Counted from the first letter of the stretch, positions 8,962 through 19,930 are shown. The stretch is DNA of 64,000 nt from an uncultured Eubacteriales bacterium (GCA_958417225.1 CATZCM010000004.1:1-64000); one strand, 5' to 3'. The notes: a model not told the origin generated them from the letters alone. Numbers and translations are program-made.

Positions 8962-10512
8962 TCACTTTGCATAGCCGCTTACACGACTTTCACGAATAAT
9001 ATTAACTTTAATTTGCCCCGGATAATCTAGCTCAGATTCAATTTTTTTACAAATTTTTCTTGCCAAGATCACCATTTCATCATCATTAATCATTTCTGGT
9101 TTCACCATTATTCTAATCTCTCTACCGGCCTGTATTGCAAAACACTTTTCCACCCCAACAAATCCCGAGGCAATTTCCTCGAGCTTTTCAAGTCTTTTCA
9201 CGTAACTTTCCAAATTTTCACGGCGAGCGCCAGGACGTGCTGCTGAAAGTGCATCAGCTGCTTGTACAATACATGCAATTACAGTTTTCGCTTCCACATC
9301 ACCATGATGGGCCGCTATTGCATGTACGACGTCCTTGCTTTCCTTATACTTTTTAGCAATATCAACACCTATATCAATATGCGAACCTTCTACTTCATAA
9401 TCCACGGCCTTACCTATATCATGCAAAAGTCCAGCCCTTTTGGCAATTGTAGGATCCAATCCCATTTCAGACGCTATCATTCCTGAAAGCACTGCAACCT
9501 CCAAAGAATGATTAAGGACATTTTGTCCATAACTAGTACGATAATGTAATCTACCCAAGAGTTTCACTAATTCATGCCTCATTGATGGAATTCCAATTTT
9601 CAGTATAGCACGTTCTCCCTCGACTCTCATATTACTTTCGACTTCCCTACGGGATTTTTCAACCATATCCTCTATTCTAGAAGGATGAATTCTTCCATCT
9701 TGAATCAACTTTTCAAGTGATAACCTAGCAATTTCGCGTCTCACTGGGTCAAAGCTAGAAAGTGTAATTGCTTCTGGCGTATCATCTATAATCAAATCAA
9801 CACCTGTTAAATTTTCTATTGCACGGATATTTCTCCCCTCACGACCAATAATGCGCCCTTTCATTTCATCGTTTGGTAGAGGTACAACTGACACTGTAGT
9901 CTCTGACACAAAGTCAGACGCACATCTTTGCATTGCAAGCGAAACTATTTCTCGTGCCCTGCTATCCGCCTCATCCTTAAATTTTTGCTCATAATCGAGT
10001 ATTTTCATAGCTTTTTCATGTACAAGATCATCTTCAAGAGAACTAATCAAAAACTCCTTTGCTTGCGAAACTGTAAATCCTGATATTTTTTCAAGCATCC
10101 CAATTTGGCTTTGTTTTATTTTTTCAATTTCCTCAAACCTTAATTCTATTGATTTTTCTTTTTCTTCAAGTGCTTCCTTTTTATTTTCTATATTTTCAAG
10201 CCTTTTATCTAGCGTTTCTTCTTTTTGTGAAATTCGCTTTTCTTGCTTTTGTAATTCTTTTCTTCTATCATTTATAATTCTTTCTGATTCATTTTTTTGT
10301 TTTAGAATTTCATCTTTTCCTTCTAGTAAAATTTCTTTTTTCTTTGCCTCTGCTTTTGTGATTGCATCCGTCAAAAGTCTCTTAGCCTCTTGTTCAGCGG
10401 ACCCTATGACTGCTTCGGCATTTTTCTTTCTGTGGTGAACCCCAAGCATAAAACAAAGTATTCCCACTAACAACAATGAAACTAATACAATCACCAACAA
10501 CATTGTTTCCAA
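8962..10512 (-). CDS. rny: Ribonuclease Y
   Basis: About 516 residues. Order: N-terminal TM segment ([19 protein letters not shown]), a long Lys/Glu-rich coiled coil to about residue 150, a KH domain ([15 protein letters not shown]) and an HD domain ([22 protein letters not shown]), ending in GYAK. RNase Y is the membrane-bound endonuclease that starts mRNA decay in Firmicutes. The start is uncertain: AGGAGG sits 11 nt before a TTG at 10512 and 20 nt before the ATG at 10503. A sigma-A promoter lies upstream. Confidence 0.95.
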   Translation of the reverse strand: METMLLVIVLVSLLLVGILCFMLGVHHRKKNAEAVIGSAEQEAKRLLTDAITKAEAKKKEILLEGKDEILKQKNESERIINDRRKELQKQEKRISQKEETLDKRLENIENKKEALEEKEKSIELRFEEIEKIKQSQIGMLEKISGFTVSQAKEFLISSLEDDLVHEKAMKILDYEQKFKDEADSRAREIVSLAMQRCASDFVSETTVSVVPLPNDEMKGRIIGREGRNIRAIENLTGVDLIIDDTPEAITLSSFDPVRREIARLSLEKLIQDGRIHPSRIEDMVEKSRREVESNMRVEGERAILKIGIPSMRHELVKLLGRLHYRTSYGQNVLNHSLEVAVLSGMIASEMGLDPTIAKRAGLLHDIGKAVDYEVEGSHIDIGVDIAKKYKESKDVVHAIAAHHGDVEAKTVIACIVQAADALSAARPGARRENLESYVKRLEKLEEIASGFVGVEKCFAIQAGREIRIMVKPEMINDDEMVILARKICKKIESELDYPGQIKVNIIRESRVSGYAK

Positions 10513-10603
10513 AACATTTGGCACCTCCTTTAAAATTGATCCTAAGTATGTATGAATACTGCTAAAAAGCAGCAAAAATTATAATAACTCGGACACCTCT
10601 TCA

Positions 10604-10632
10604 ATTGTATTAAATAAGCAAAAATAAGTCAA
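10604..10632 (-). promoter_or_regulatory. Sigma-A promoter of rny
   Basis: On the minus strand TTGACT, 17-nt spacer, TACAAT. The start of transcription would fall near 10597, about 85 nt ahead of the coding start. Confidence 0.75.
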
Positions 10633-10668
10633 GATACTATAAGTAGAAATATTTCAGTAAATACGGAT

Positions 10669-11919
10669 TTATTGTAGGAGTTTTGTTACAATCAATGTTG
10701 TTATACGCTGGTTTGATATTTTAGCTACAGATATTTTTATGGCTCCATACTCAAATTCCTCTCCTTCTTCAGGCATTTTGCCCATAACTTCCAACACCCA
10801 TCCACCCAATGTTGTACTGGCAGGATTAAAGTTTCTATCATAAATTTCTAAAAAATCAAAAAGATCATGTACATTAATATCCGCACTCACCCGATATGAA
10901 TTCTCACCTATTTTCACAAACTTATGTTCTACCTCTTCATCTTCATCCCATATATCACCCACTATCTGCTCCAAAAGATCCTCCATAGTAAGCATCCCGA
11001 TAGTTCCACCATAATCATCAGACACAATTGCTATATGCAATTTATTTTTCTTAAATTCTGACAATATCTTTGAAAGTTTTTTTGTCTTATATATAAAATA
11101 CGCAGGAACAATCATTTTATCTATTGATCTATCCTCGCCAAGAGCCATACGTTCAATATAATCTCTCGTATGCAATATTCCAATTATATTATCTATACTC
11201 TGTTGATACACCGGTATACGTGAATACCTTTCTCTTAAAATAATCTGTTCATTAACCTGTTGTGGGTCATCTATATCTATTGCCACAATATCAACTCTTG
11301 GAGTTAAAATATCCTCTGCTATTTTCTCATCAAATTCAAGTGCAGAACATACAAGATCACTTTCTTCCTCCTCTAGTACACCTTCTTTTTCTATATCATG
11401 GATAATATATTTTAATTCCTGTTCAGTGACAGACGGCTCACTCTCACCGGTTGACAAAAGCTTCATTGATATATTTTTTATCTTTATAAAAAAGAACGTA
11501 ATCGGGTATAATACTTTAATCAAAAATTTTAATATGCTAGCAACCCCAAGCATTATTTTTTCACTATACTCTTTTGCTAAACTTTTGGGAAGGATTTCCC
11601 CAAAAAGCAAGATTATTATAGTTACAACTATAGTTGACACCAAAGGACCAGAATCTCCCAAAAGATTAATCGCGAGCACCGTAGCTATTGATGACGAAGC
11701 TATATTGACAATATTATTTCCCACAAGTATTGTCGATAAAGTCCTATCAAAATCCTCCACTGCATACAATGCATTTTTAGCACGTTTATTGCCTTCATCG
11801 GCATAGTTTTTAAGTCTTATCCTGTTCACAGAAGAAACTGCAGTTTCTGTCGCAGAAAAAAACGCCGACATAAATACAAGTAATATCAGACCAAAACCCA
11901 TAAGAACATTTGAATCCAC
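10669..11919 (-). CDS. CNNM/CorC (HlyC) family membrane transporter with CBS pair
   Basis: 416 residues from a GTG at 11919 preceded by GAGGTGAT; an ATG at 11937 is the alternative. Domain order: DUF21 with four hydrophobic segments (residues 5-135, including FFSATETAVSS and LFGEILPKS), two CBS domains (about 190-320, with LTPRVDIVAID and SDDYGGTIGMLTMEDLLEQIVGDIWDE motifs), then the CorC_HlyC domain. Related proteins move Mg2+ or other divalent ions, or set resistance to them. It starts 6-25 nt after the potB stop, so it could be read from the pot transcript, a pairing without obvious functional logic. Confidence 0.92.
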   Translation of the reverse strand: MDSNVLMGFGLILLVFMSAFFSATETAVSSVNRIRLKNYADEGNKRAKNALYAVEDFDRTLSTILVGNNIVNIASSSIATVLAINLLGDSGPLVSTIVVTIIILLFGEILPKSLAKEYSEKIMLGVASILKFLIKVLYPITFFFIKIKNISMKLLSTGESEPSVTEQELKYIIHDIEKEGVLEEEESDLVCSALEFDEKIAEDILTPRVDIVAIDIDDPQQVNEQIILRERYSRIPVYQQSIDNIIGILHTRDYIERMALGEDRSIDKMIVPAYFIYKTKKLSKILSEFKKNKLHIAIVSDDYGGTIGMLTMEDLLEQIVGDIWDEDEEVEHKFVKIGENSYRVSADINVHDLFDFLEIYDRNFNPASTTLGGWVLEVMGKMPEEGEEFEYGAIKISVAKISNQRITTLIVTKLLQ

Positions 11920-11943
11920 TACCATCACCTCATACATAATTTT

Positions 11944-12756
11944 TTACTTAACCACGCTTGTATCCTCACTACCATCAACGCGATTCATTATACCCATACA
12001 GATCAATATTAATACCATAAGCACTAATGAAATCGCTGAGCCCAAATGCGGATTGTAGGAACTACCGAGAAATTTCATCTCAATCAAGTCTCCTATTAAA
12101 AGGTTACTTCCTCCTCCAAGCATTTTCGATATAATAAAAGTGCTCACCGATGGCACAAAAACCATAGTTACCCCTGAAATTATTCCAGGCACGCTTAAAG
12201 GTAAAATCACCTTCATAAACACCATTTTTCTATTAGCTCCAAGATCTTGTGCTGCTTCAATTGCATGTTTCGGCAACTTTGTAACAACAGAATATATCGG
12301 CAATATCATATACGGCAAAAAGTTATAAACCATACCTAAAACTACAGCACCTTGAGTATTTATCATCTGAAATGGCCCTATTCCAAACAAGCCCAGAAAT
12401 CGATTTATAATACCGTTGTTCTCCAAAAGCGTCATCCATGCATACGTCCTAAGCAGAAAGCTCATCCACATAGGAAGCATCAAAAGTAAAATAAAAAGAC
12501 CTTGTTTGTTCACTTTAAGCTTTGATATAATGTAAGCAAAAGGGTATCCAAGAACAAGGCAAACAAATGTTGCAACACCACCGAGTAAAATTGATCTCAA
12601 AAAGATTTTGGAATAATCACCAACTCGAATAAGGTTTTGTAGTGTAAATCTACCACTCACATCAGTCACCGCAAAATACATAATCAAAAGGACAGGAATC
12701 ACAACAAAAATCCCCACCCAAATAACATACGGAATAGACGCCTTTTTAAAATTCAC
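11944..12756 (-). CDS. potB: Spermidine/putrescine ABC transporter permease
   Basis: 270 residues from the GTG at 12756, with GAGGAGAT 5 nt upstream; the ORF extends further but that part lies inside potA. Six hydrophobic segments, and the inner-membrane permease loop [20 protein letters not shown] near residue 175 that docks to the ATPase. It overlaps the end of potA by 11 nt, which suggests translational coupling. In other Firmicutes potC and potD follow; here the next gene is the CNNM transporter. Confidence 0.93.
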   Translation of the reverse strand: MNFKKASIPYVIWVGIFVVIPVLLIMYFAVTDVSGRFTLQNLIRVGDYSKIFLRSILLGGVATFVCLVLGYPFAYIISKLKVNKQGLFILLLMLPMWMSFLLRTYAWMTLLENNGIINRFLGLFGIGPFQMINTQGAVVLGMVYNFLPYMILPIYSVVTKLPKHAIEAAQDLGANRKMVFMKVILPLSVPGIISGVTMVFVPSVSTFIISKMLGGGSNLLIGDLIEMKFLGSSYNPHLGSAISLVLMVLILICMGIMNRVDGSEDTSVVK

Positions 12757-13867
12757 TTTGCATCTCCTCTTCCTTAAGCGCATCGTACATTTCATCGCTA
12801 AACGCGCTATAATCACCTACATTGTCTGAATACGCGGATTTACGCATAATATGTATATCATTCGGACCCAGGATCAATCCTATAGTTTCCCCTGTTTCCT
12901 GAGATTTTGTCGATTGAATCATCCACTTAAACCCATCAATCTCGACTATAATCTCATAATGAACACCTATAAAAGTCACCGATGTAACTATTCCAGAGAT
13001 ATGCCCAAGCGATGGTGGAACCACTTCAATATCCTCAGGACGAATTACCACATCAACACGTTCATTTATATTAAAGCCCTTATCAAGACATTCAAATTTT
13101 TTGCCTGCAAACTCCACTACAAAGTCTTTTCTCATGATGCCATCAATTATATTGCTTTCGCCAATAAAGTCTGCCACAAATGCATTTTGAGGTTCATTAT
13201 ATATATCTGATGGCGTACCAATTTGTTGAATTTTGCCCTTGTCCATAACAACTACTACATCTGACATAGATAAAGCTTCCTCTTGATCATGTGTAACAAA
13301 CAAAAATGTAAGACCTGTTTGTTCATGTATATTTTTAAGTTCAGATTGCATATCTTTTCTGAGTTTCAGATCAAGAGCACCCAATGGCTCGTCCAAAAGC
13401 AAAACTTTCGGGCTATTTGCGAGAGCTCTAGCTATTGCTACTCTTTGCTGCTGTCCCCCTGATAATGCATCAATCGACCTATTTTCAAAACCTTGCAAAC
13501 TTACCATTTTTAACATTCTTTTTACTGTTTTTGAAATTTCACTGTCATCCTTCTTATTTATCCTCATTCCAAAAGCTACATTTTCATATACGTTCAAATG
13601 CGGAAAAAGTGCATATTTTTGAAAAACGGTATTAACTTCTCTTTTATATGCGGGAACATCTGTTATCTTCCGTCCATCAAAAAATATCTCACCACTATCC
13701 GGAGTAATAAAACCTCCTATACTTCGAAGTATTGTGGTTTTGCCGCAACCGGACGGACCCAGAAGCGTAACAAATGCACCCTTTTTAATATTTAAGTTCA
13801 GTGAATCCAGAACCTGTTCACCATCAAACGAAACTGAAACATCTTTTAACGAAATAATATCTGACAA
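12746..13867 (-). CDS. potA: Spermidine/putrescine ABC transporter ATP-binding protein
   Basis: 373 residues from a TTG start with AAAGGAAGTG 10 nt upstream. Walker A GPSGCGKT at 37-44, Q-loop [10 protein letters not shown] near 82, signature LSGGQQQR near 135, Walker B LLLDEP, and a switch histidine in [11 protein letters not shown]-terminal TOBE-like domain carries VIRPEDIEV near residue 274. It energises polyamine uptake together with PotB. It lies 30 nt after the lysC stop, so a shared message is possible. Confidence 0.93.
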   Translation of the reverse strand: MSDIISLKDVSVSFDGEQVLDSLNLNIKKGAFVTLLGPSGCGKTTILRSIGGFITPDSGEIFFDGRKITDVPAYKREVNTVFQKYALFPHLNVYENVAFGMRINKKDDSEISKTVKRMLKMVSLQGFENRSIDALSGGQQQRVAIARALANSPKVLLLDEPLGALDLKLRKDMQSELKNIHEQTGLTFLFVTHDQEEALSMSDVVVVMDKGKIQQIGTPSDIYNEPQNAFVADFIGESNIIDGIMRKDFVVEFAGKKFECLDKGFNINERVDVVIRPEDIEVVPPSLGHISGIVTSVTFIGVHYEIIVEIDGFKWMIQSTKSQETGETIGLILGPNDIHIMRKSAYSDNVGDYSAFSDEMYDALKEEEMQSEF

Positions 13868-13897
13868 TTACATAACACTTCCTTTATTCAAACTTCT

Positions 13898-15103
13898 TTA
13901 CCCAAAGAACTTTTGATGAACTACCCTCACAGCCTTATCAAGTTCATCCTCATCAATAAGAACTGAAACTTTAATCTCACTCGTGGATATCATTTGAATA
14001 TTTACATTTGCCTCATACAGTGCTTCAAACATCTGAGTGGCCACATCATGATGTGACTCCACTGCACATCCTACAATAGACACTTTCGCAACATGTGAAT
14101 CGAATGTAACTCCACCATGCCGTAATACACATTCATCTGAATTTAAAAAATCCACTGCATCCTTCAGTTGGTCCTTAGTAAGAGTAAAAACTATGTCTTT
14201 CGTATTATTGCACCCCGTAGACTGCAAAATAATATCCACATGTATCCCCCTTGTCGCCAGGAGTGAAAACAATCTAAATGCACATCCCGGTATATCCGGC
14301 ACACCCATTACTGAAACCCTCGCTACATTTTCATCCTTAGTCACGCCATTTATCAATAAATTCTCCACAGTAGACCCCTCTTTCACTATAGTACCGGCCG
14401 TATCGTTCATACTAGATAAAACTTCCATAATCACATTATGTTTCCATGCCATTTCAACTGACCTATTATTTAGCACTTTTGCCCCTAAAGTTGCAAGTTC
14501 CAGCATAACCTCATAAGAAACTTCTGAAAGTTTAATCGCCCCGGGAACCACCCTCGGGTCTGCTGTATATACTCCTTCTACATCTGTATAGATTTGGCAC
14601 TTATCAGCACGCATCGCCGCTGCTATTGCAACCGCACTTGTATCTGATCCACCCCTACCTAATGTCGTTACATCATCATACCGATCTACGCCCTGAAAAC
14701 CTGCTACAATTACCACATTTTTCTTATCAAGTTCTTTTCGTATGCGTTCATAATTTATTTTGCAAATTTTAGCATATCCATGCACTGAATCTGTAATCAC
14801 ACCAGCTTGCCACCCAAGCAATGATACAACTGGAATAGCTCTTTTTTCGAGAGTCATCGCTAAAAGTGAAATTGACACTTGTTCACCCGACGCAAGCAAA
14901 ACATCCATTTCACGTTGAGAAGGTTTAGCGGACACTTCCTTAGCTTTATTTATGAGAATGTCTGTCATGTCACCCTGAGCTGACACTACTACTACTATGT
15001 CATTTCCTTCACGATAAGTCTTTTCTATGATGTTTGCAACACTTTCAAGTCGATTTTTATCTGCAACAGACGTACCCCCAAACTTTTGAACAATAAATCC
15101 CAT
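13898..15103 (-). CDS. lysC: Aspartate kinase
   Basis: 401 residues. The kinase domain begins with the hallmark VQKFGGTSVAD at residues 5-15, followed by VVVSAQGDMTD and TTLGRGGSDTSA; two ACT domains fill the last 140 residues. It phosphorylates aspartate, the first step to lysine, threonine and methionine. The ACT pair makes feedback inhibition by an end product likely. The ribosome site is GAGGTG before ATG. Only 77 nt separate it from the upstream gene, too short for a lysine riboswitch. Confidence 0.96.
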   Translation of the reverse strand: MGFIVQKFGGTSVADKNRLESVANIIEKTYREGNDIVVVVSAQGDMTDILINKAKEVSAKPSQREMDVLLASGEQVSISLLAMTLEKRAIPVVSLLGWQAGVITDSVHGYAKICKINYERIRKELDKKNVVIVAGFQGVDRYDDVTTLGRGGSDTSAVAIAAAMRADKCQIYTDVEGVYTADPRVVPGAIKLSEVSYEVMLELATLGAKVLNNRSVEMAWKHNVIMEVLSSMNDTAGTIVKEGSTVENLLINGVTKDENVARVSVMGVPDIPGCAFRLFSLLATRGIHVDIILQSTGCNNTKDIVFTLTKDQLKDAVDFLNSDECVLRHGGVTFDSHVAKVSIVGCAVESHHDVATQMFEALYEANVNIQMISTSEIKVSVLIDEDELDKAVRVVHQKFFG

Positions 15104-15180
15104 ATACTACACCTCGCAAATTTATGAGTCATAGGATATACTATTCAAAAGCTAAAATATAAGAAACTACTTTTTATTAT

Positions 15181-17400
15181 TCACCTTTTGTCCCTCAGAT
15201 AAACCGACCCTTTTTCATCATCTTTTTCAGGTTTACAATTCCTCTTCTTTAAACCAGCGGTTTTTGATTGTTCAGTTACATTTTGATCTGCATTATTAAT
15301 TATCACATGCTGCATCTCCTCCGCTAACTTTTCTGCTAAATTTTCCTCTTTTGCAGTAACTGATGGTTTAGAATTCAAATTCACCTTTTTTGCTAAAGTT
15401 TTCTGATCATAATACCCCACGCTATATCCGGGTATTTCTTCAGTTCCTTCTGGAATTCCTGTTTGTGGGTTATAATAACATTTTATTACTTTAGGATCAA
15501 GAGAGAACGTTTTCTTTTCTTTTTTGCCTAAATACTTAGACATAATTTCTTTCCACGCTCTCTGTGCAAACCAATAATCCGGCAAAGCTCTAGGGTTTTT
15601 GTAACCGGTCCACGCTCCTGCAACTGCATACGGACTTGCCCCTATAAACCAGCTATCATTTTGATCAGTTGTACCAGTCTTACCATACAGTTCCCAATCG
15701 GAAATATTAGCAGAAGTACCCGTTCCCCCGGTTATAACTGTTCTTAATATTTGATTCATTATAGTCGCCGATTCTGAACTTATCGCACGTTCTCCAATTT
15801 TGTTTCTATTGTCAAGAAGAATTCGCCCTTCTCTATCCTTAACACAAAAATAAGTATACGGTTTATTGTAAACCCCGCCATTTCCAAAAATTTGGAATGC
15901 AGCTGTCATTTCACGTACTGTTGTGCCATTTTTAAGTCCACCAAGTGCAAACCCCACTAAAGTATTTGCATCTTCATTCTTATCAAGAGTAGTAAATCCA
16001 AGCTTTTCCGTCATAAAAGCATATGCCGACTGTGGAGTTAATGTCTGTAAAACCCTCGCTGACGCTACGTTTGATGACCACTGAACGCACTTTTGTAGTG
16101 GCATATCCGGAAATTGTCTCCCATTTGGTCCCGGCTTGTCCCCATAGAAATTTTGAAGCAACGCCCCAGGTATGATAGATGAATAATTATAAAGCCCTTT
16201 ATCTATAGCTGGTGCATAAACTGCAATTGGTTTAATCGATGACCCTGGTTGTCGCACTGCATCAACTGAATTATCGAAATCTAGATCATGTTCTTTAGGA
16301 TTTCTCGAACCCAAATTTGCAAGAACTCTGCCATCAAACCCAATCATCATAAAACCAAGTTCAAAATCCTTATCTGTCGGTAATATTGTACCTTCAGAAA
16401 TCACATCATCACAAGCCTTTTGAGCATCTTTATCCATCGCAGAGTAAATTTGTAACCCTTGTGTCCGAATCATTTCCCAAGCCGTATCCTCACCAACTCC
16501 TAGTTGTTCACATAGATCATGAACAACATCCATAAGCATCATATCCATGTACCAATTTCTTGTAGCACTAGTTTCTGTCTCTTCCCCTGCTTTCTGCACA
16601 AATTTCATATCTGCAGACTCCTGCATTGCCTGATCGAACTGTTCCTTAGAAATTTTCTGTTGATCATACATTTCTTTTATTATGATTTCACGGCGTTTTT
16701 TGTTTTCATCCGGATGGCTAAACGGATTGAATTTCGATGGATTTTGAGTAATCCCCACTATTGCTGCACTCTCCGCTATCGAACAGTCTTTTACATCCTT
16801 ATCAAAGTAAATTTTTGCAGCTGATTGTACACCGCGGCATCCTGCACCAAAGTAAACAATATTCAAATATGCCTCTATAATTTCATCCTTTGAGTGGTCC
16901 TTTTCAAAATTACGCGCCCTAAACATTTCACGCACTTTTCTCAATAAACTAACTTCATTATCCTCAGTAAGATTTTTTATTAATTGCTGCGTCAATGTAG
17001 ATCCACCATTGCTATTTTTAGAAAATAAACTTTTCACTGCCCCAAGAGTTCTCACTAAATCTACACCATTGTGTTTGTAAAAGCGTTTATCCTCTATCGC
17101 AACAACAGCTTCTCTCATCGCTAGTGGTATATCTTTAAAATCAACCCAAACCCTATTTTCAACTCCGTGTATTCTATCATATTCAACAGGATCACCATTT
17201 TCATCATTTACATATATAAAACTAGTAAGATGCAACTTGGTAGCTTTAACATCATACGGGATTCTGTCATCCGCAAATTTCAATACAAACGCTGCTGTAT
17301 ACATTACCGCCACAATTGTTGTAAAAATCGCAACCGCTATAGCTGTACTTAAAATTTTAAATCCTATACTTAATTTATTTTTCAATATATTTCTCTCCAT
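15181..17400 (-). CDS. Class A penicillin-binding protein (transglycosylase/transpeptidase)
   Basis: 739 residues. One N-terminal TM segment (about 13-40). The GT51 transglycosylase domain has EDKRFYKHNGVD, GGSTLTQQLIKNL and RKVREMFRARNFE. The transpeptidase domain has SSIK in RQPGSSIKPIAVY, SSN in VQWSSNVAS and KTGTTDQNDSWF. The C-terminal tail is polar and Lys/Glu-rich. It polymerises and cross-links peptidoglycan outside the membrane. The ribosome site ahead of the ATG at 17400 is weak, and a TTG at 17385 after GGAGAG is another possible start. Confidence 0.94.
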   Translation of the reverse strand: MERNILKNKLSIGFKILSTAIAVAIFTTIVAVMYTAAFVLKFADDRIPYDVKATKLHLTSFIYVNDENGDPVEYDRIHGVENRVWVDFKDIPLAMREAVVAIEDKRFYKHNGVDLVRTLGAVKSLFSKNSNGGSTLTQQLIKNLTEDNEVSLLRKVREMFRARNFEKDHSKDEIIEAYLNIVYFGAGCRGVQSAAKIYFDKDVKDCSIAESAAIVGITQNPSKFNPFSHPDENKKRREIIIKEMYDQQKISKEQFDQAMQESADMKFVQKAGEETETSATRNWYMDMMLMDVVHDLCEQLGVGEDTAWEMIRTQGLQIYSAMDKDAQKACDDVISEGTILPTDKDFELGFMMIGFDGRVLANLGSRNPKEHDLDFDNSVDAVRQPGSSIKPIAVYAPAIDKGLYNYSSIIPGALLQNFYGDKPGPNGRQFPDMPLQKCVQWSSNVASARVLQTLTPQSAYAFMTEKLGFTTLDKNEDANTLVGFALGGLKNGTTVREMTAAFQIFGNGGVYNKPYTYFCVKDREGRILLDNRNKIGERAISSESATIMNQILRTVITGGTGTSANISDWELYGKTGTTDQNDSWFIGASPYAVAGAWTGYKNPRALPDYWFAQRAWKEIMSKYLGKKEKKTFSLDPKVIKCYYNPQTGIPEGTEEIPGYSVGYYDQKTLAKKVNLNSKPSVTAKEENLAEKLAEEMQHVIINNADQNVTEQSKTAGLKKRNCKPEKDDEKGSVYLRDKR

Positions 17401-17480
17401 TTTAAACTATTTTCGAAATTAAAACTGAACGTCGAATAAACTTCAAAATTTTTCAAACAATACCATAAGAGGTGATCGTA

Positions 17481-17870
17481 ATGAAAATCATAGATTTTAA
17501 TAACTATGAAGCACGAAAAAAATTTGCTATACACCTTATCATAGGTACGCTTTTTTTCATCGCTGCAAGTATAGTTGTAAATTTTGCACTAAGCGCAAAA
17601 GCAAACCAAAATCAAAATCAAAACCAAACTCCCATATCAAATTCAGAAAAATCCACTTCATCCTCAACTAGCACTACAAAACGAACCTACATCATAAAAA
17701 GTTATAATGGAAAGGTTGCTGCATTTGAAAGTGGCAACGATGAACCTTTTCGGGTTACTAACATTTTGATCGATGAACTCCCAAACAAAGACCGTGAGAT
17801 ACTTACAAATGGACTAGAAGTTGACTCACAAAAGGAACTCATTGCTATTTTAGAGGACTACTGTAGTTAA
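17481..17870 (+). CDS. Small membrane-anchored protein with BofC C-terminal-like domain
   Basis: 129 residues from the ATG at 17481, preceded by GAGGTGATC. One TM helix (about 18-40), a Gln/Asn/Ser/Thr-rich linker, and a compact C-terminal domain from YIIKSYNGKVAAFESG to the end. The last part resembles the BofC C-terminal domain found in many clostridial single-pass proteins. Function is unknown; without a sigma-K or SpoIVB context a sporulation role should not be assumed. It is divergent from the PBP gene and its stop overlaps the next gene's stop by 4 nt (TTAA). Confidence 0.7.
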   Translation: MKIIDFNNYEARKKFAIHLIIGTLFFIAASIVVNFALSAKANQNQNQNQTPISNSEKSTSSSTSTTKRTYIIKSYNGKVAAFESGNDEPFRVTNILIDELPNKDREILTNGLEVDSQKELIAILEDYCS

Positions 17871-18391
17871 TTTTTATCACATGATTTATCCTTATTCGGG
17901 AAAAAAAATCTATTCACAAGTGTAGCCACTACTATCCCTACACACGTATGCCAAACTCTATTAAAAACATATAATAATATACTTGTCATATGAACATTTT
18001 CCGCCTGAGTTTCGTACATCAAAACTACACTAACTAAAACAATGCACCCAATCTGAACAGACTCCCTATATTTAATCACATTGCAAAAATATATTACAAC
18101 AAGCAAACACAGTGGAATAATTACAATACTCAAAAGTTCAGCATTGATACCCGGATAGAAGTGATAAAAACACAATACCGCACAACCTATAATTCCTCCA
18201 ACAACTGTTCCAATCGTTCTTTGAATGCCTTTTTTGATAGACTTGTTATATGTCTGTTGCATGCATATAATCGCTGCAATGCACGCAAATGTAGCCCCAA
18301 CTTGTTTCACAAAGTACGAAATAATTAAACATATCGCCACTGCGATTGCGCTCTTGATGGCCCTAAAACCCAATCGATAATGGATATTCAA
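17867..18391 (-). CDS. Aromatic acid exporter family (FUSC/DUF939) membrane protein
   Basis: 174 residues from a TTG at 18391, 6 nt after GGAGAG. Four to five hydrophobic helices, with the N-terminal pattern LGFRAIKSAIAVAICL and the GIQRTIGTVVGGIIG motif that marks the family's membrane half. The cytoplasmic C-terminal domain of full-length members (about 300-350 residues) is absent, so this is a short form. Transport substrate unknown. It lies 16 nt downstream of fmt and ends convergently inside the stop of the plus-strand gene. Confidence 0.75.
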   Translation of the reverse strand: MNIHYRLGFRAIKSAIAVAICLIISYFVKQVGATFACIAAIICMQQTYNKSIKKGIQRTIGTVVGGIIGCAVLCFYHFYPGINAELLSIVIIPLCLLVVIYFCNVIKYRESVQIGCIVLVSVVLMYETQAENVHMTSILLYVFNRVWHTCVGIVVATLVNRFFFPNKDKSCDKN

Positions 18392-18407
18392 ACTTATCTC
18401 TCCTATA

Positions 18408-19334
18408 CTAATCAAAAAAATTATTCTTATCTTTTTTACTCTGTCCCCTCACAAATTCCTCTCCCGACATACGTTTTTTTCCGGCCGGTTGAACTTGTAG
18501 AAGTTTAAGTGCTGTATTGTCCGCACACATAACCACCGCATTTTTCTCATCAACTATCGAGCCAGGAGTTCCCTTATATCCAGTTACAATCTGAGTTTTG
18601 TGCACTTTAAGTACCTTTCCCCCAAAAGTTGCAATCGCGCCTGGCCATGGATTTAGACCTCTTACTAGATTATGTATTGTTAAACTTGATTTATTAAAAT
18701 CAATTTTGGACATTGATTTATCGAGCATTGGGGCATATGACGACAACTCATCATCTTGTCTTATTCTAGGAGCAGATCTTCTTTCGATCCGGCCAATCGT
18801 ATCAATCAACAACTCTGCTCCCACCTCACACAACCGATCAAAAAGTTCCCCTGATGTCTCATTTGGATCAATTCGAACTAAACTTTGCAAAATAATATCA
18901 CCAGTATCCAAACCCTCATTCATGTACATAGTTGTGACTCCCGTCATCTCATCACCATTAATCACCGACCACTGGATCGGTGCTGCTCCTCTGTACTTCG
19001 GCAAAAGTGACCCATGAACATTTATACAGCCATAACGCGGAATGTTAAGTATTTGTTTTGGCAGTATCTTACCGTATGCCACAACCACTATCATATCCGG
19101 TGCTAAATCCAACACCATTTTTATTATATTTTCCGATTTGAGTGTACTTGGCTGAATTACCTTAAGCCCTAACTCTAATGCCTTTTCTTTCACAGGACTT
19201 TGTGAAAGCTCTTGACTTCGACCTTTTGGTTTATCCGGGTTAGTAAACACTGCACAAATATTATAATCATTTTCATAAAGCTTCTCAAGACACGGAACTG
19301 CAAAATCCGGAGTCCCCATAAAAATAACCTTCAC
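18408..19334 (-). CDS. fmt: Methionyl-tRNA formyltransferase
   Basis: 308 residues from a GTG after AGGGGG. N-terminal MGTPDFAVPCLEKL and the SLLPKYRGAAPIQWSVING catalytic region (folate-binding, with Asn/His/Asp catalysis), then the C-terminal tRNA-binding domain. It formylates initiator Met-tRNA. It lies 37 nt past def, which removes the formyl group later, in the usual def-fmt pairing. Confidence 0.97.
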   Translation of the reverse strand: MKVIFMGTPDFAVPCLEKLYENDYNICAVFTNPDKPKGRSQELSQSPVKEKALELGLKVIQPSTLKSENIIKMVLDLAPDMIVVVAYGKILPKQILNIPRYGCINVHGSLLPKYRGAAPIQWSVINGDEMTGVTTMYMNEGLDTGDIILQSLVRIDPNETSGELFDRLCEVGAELLIDTIGRIERRSAPRIRQDDELSSYAPMLDKSMSKIDFNKSSLTIHNLVRGLNPWPGAIATFGGKVLKVHKTQIVTGYKGTPGSIVDEKNAVVMCADNTALKLLQVQPAGKKRMSGEEFVRGQSKKDKNNFFD

Positions 19335-19371
19335 ACTAAAATCCCCCTACATATTAAAATCCATGTAAATA

Positions 19372-19836
19372 CTAATCAATATCATCACAATCTAACATTT
19401 CAATTGCCTTATCAATAAACAAAATTCCATCCAAATGATCTATTTCATGACAAAAAGCCCTTGCCTTTAAACCTTCACCCTCAATTGAAAAAAGATTCCC
19501 GTGCCTATCAAAAGCCTGAACTGATACATTCATCGGTCGAACCGTAATTCCCGCTTTTCCAGGACACGATAAACACGCTTCCACCTCTGTTTGCTCTCCT
19601 GACGTTTTCATTATAACTGGATTTATAAGCTCACAAAGCCCATCTCCAACATCAACTATTGCAATTCTGCGTAAAATACCAATTTGTGGTGCTGCGAGTC
19701 CTACCCCATCCGCTTCTATCAAAGTCTCCCTCATATCGTCAAGTATCATATGCAGCCTCTCATCAAATTTTTCAACCGGTCTACACTTTTTTCGCAAAAC
19801 ATCGTCGCCTTCAAGTACAATATTCCTAATAGCCAT
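19372..19836 (-). CDS. def: Peptide deformylase
   Basis: 154 residues with AGGAGG before ATG. All three motifs are visible: GVGLAAPQIG (residues 44-53), EACLSCPG (the EGCLS variant holding the metal-ligand Cys) and HEIDHLDG with the HExxH metal site. It removes the N-formyl group from new proteins at the ribosome. It sits between priA and fmt in the standard order. Confidence 0.97.
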   Translation of the reverse strand: MAIRNIVLEGDDVLRKKCRPVEKFDERLHMILDDMRETLIEADGVGLAAPQIGILRRIAIVDVGDGLCELINPVIMKTSGEQTEVEACLSCPGKAGITVRPMNVSVQAFDRHGNLFSIEGEGLKARAFCHEIDHLDGILFIDKAIEMLDCDDID

Positions 19837-19930
19837 AAAAAATCCTCCTATTCATTTCAATATTTTAGTTTCAAAATAAAAATCACGCTTCATACAACAA
19901 GGCCCAAATCTCACACAATAGTTTTTTCTA

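Noticed and set aside
15104..15180. Lysine riboswitch ahead of lysC
   Set aside because: Only 77 nt separate lysC from the next upstream gene and no riboswitch core is visible.
17481..17870. Sporulation protein BofC
   Set aside because: Only the C-terminal domain resembles BofC; no other sporulation gene supports such a name.
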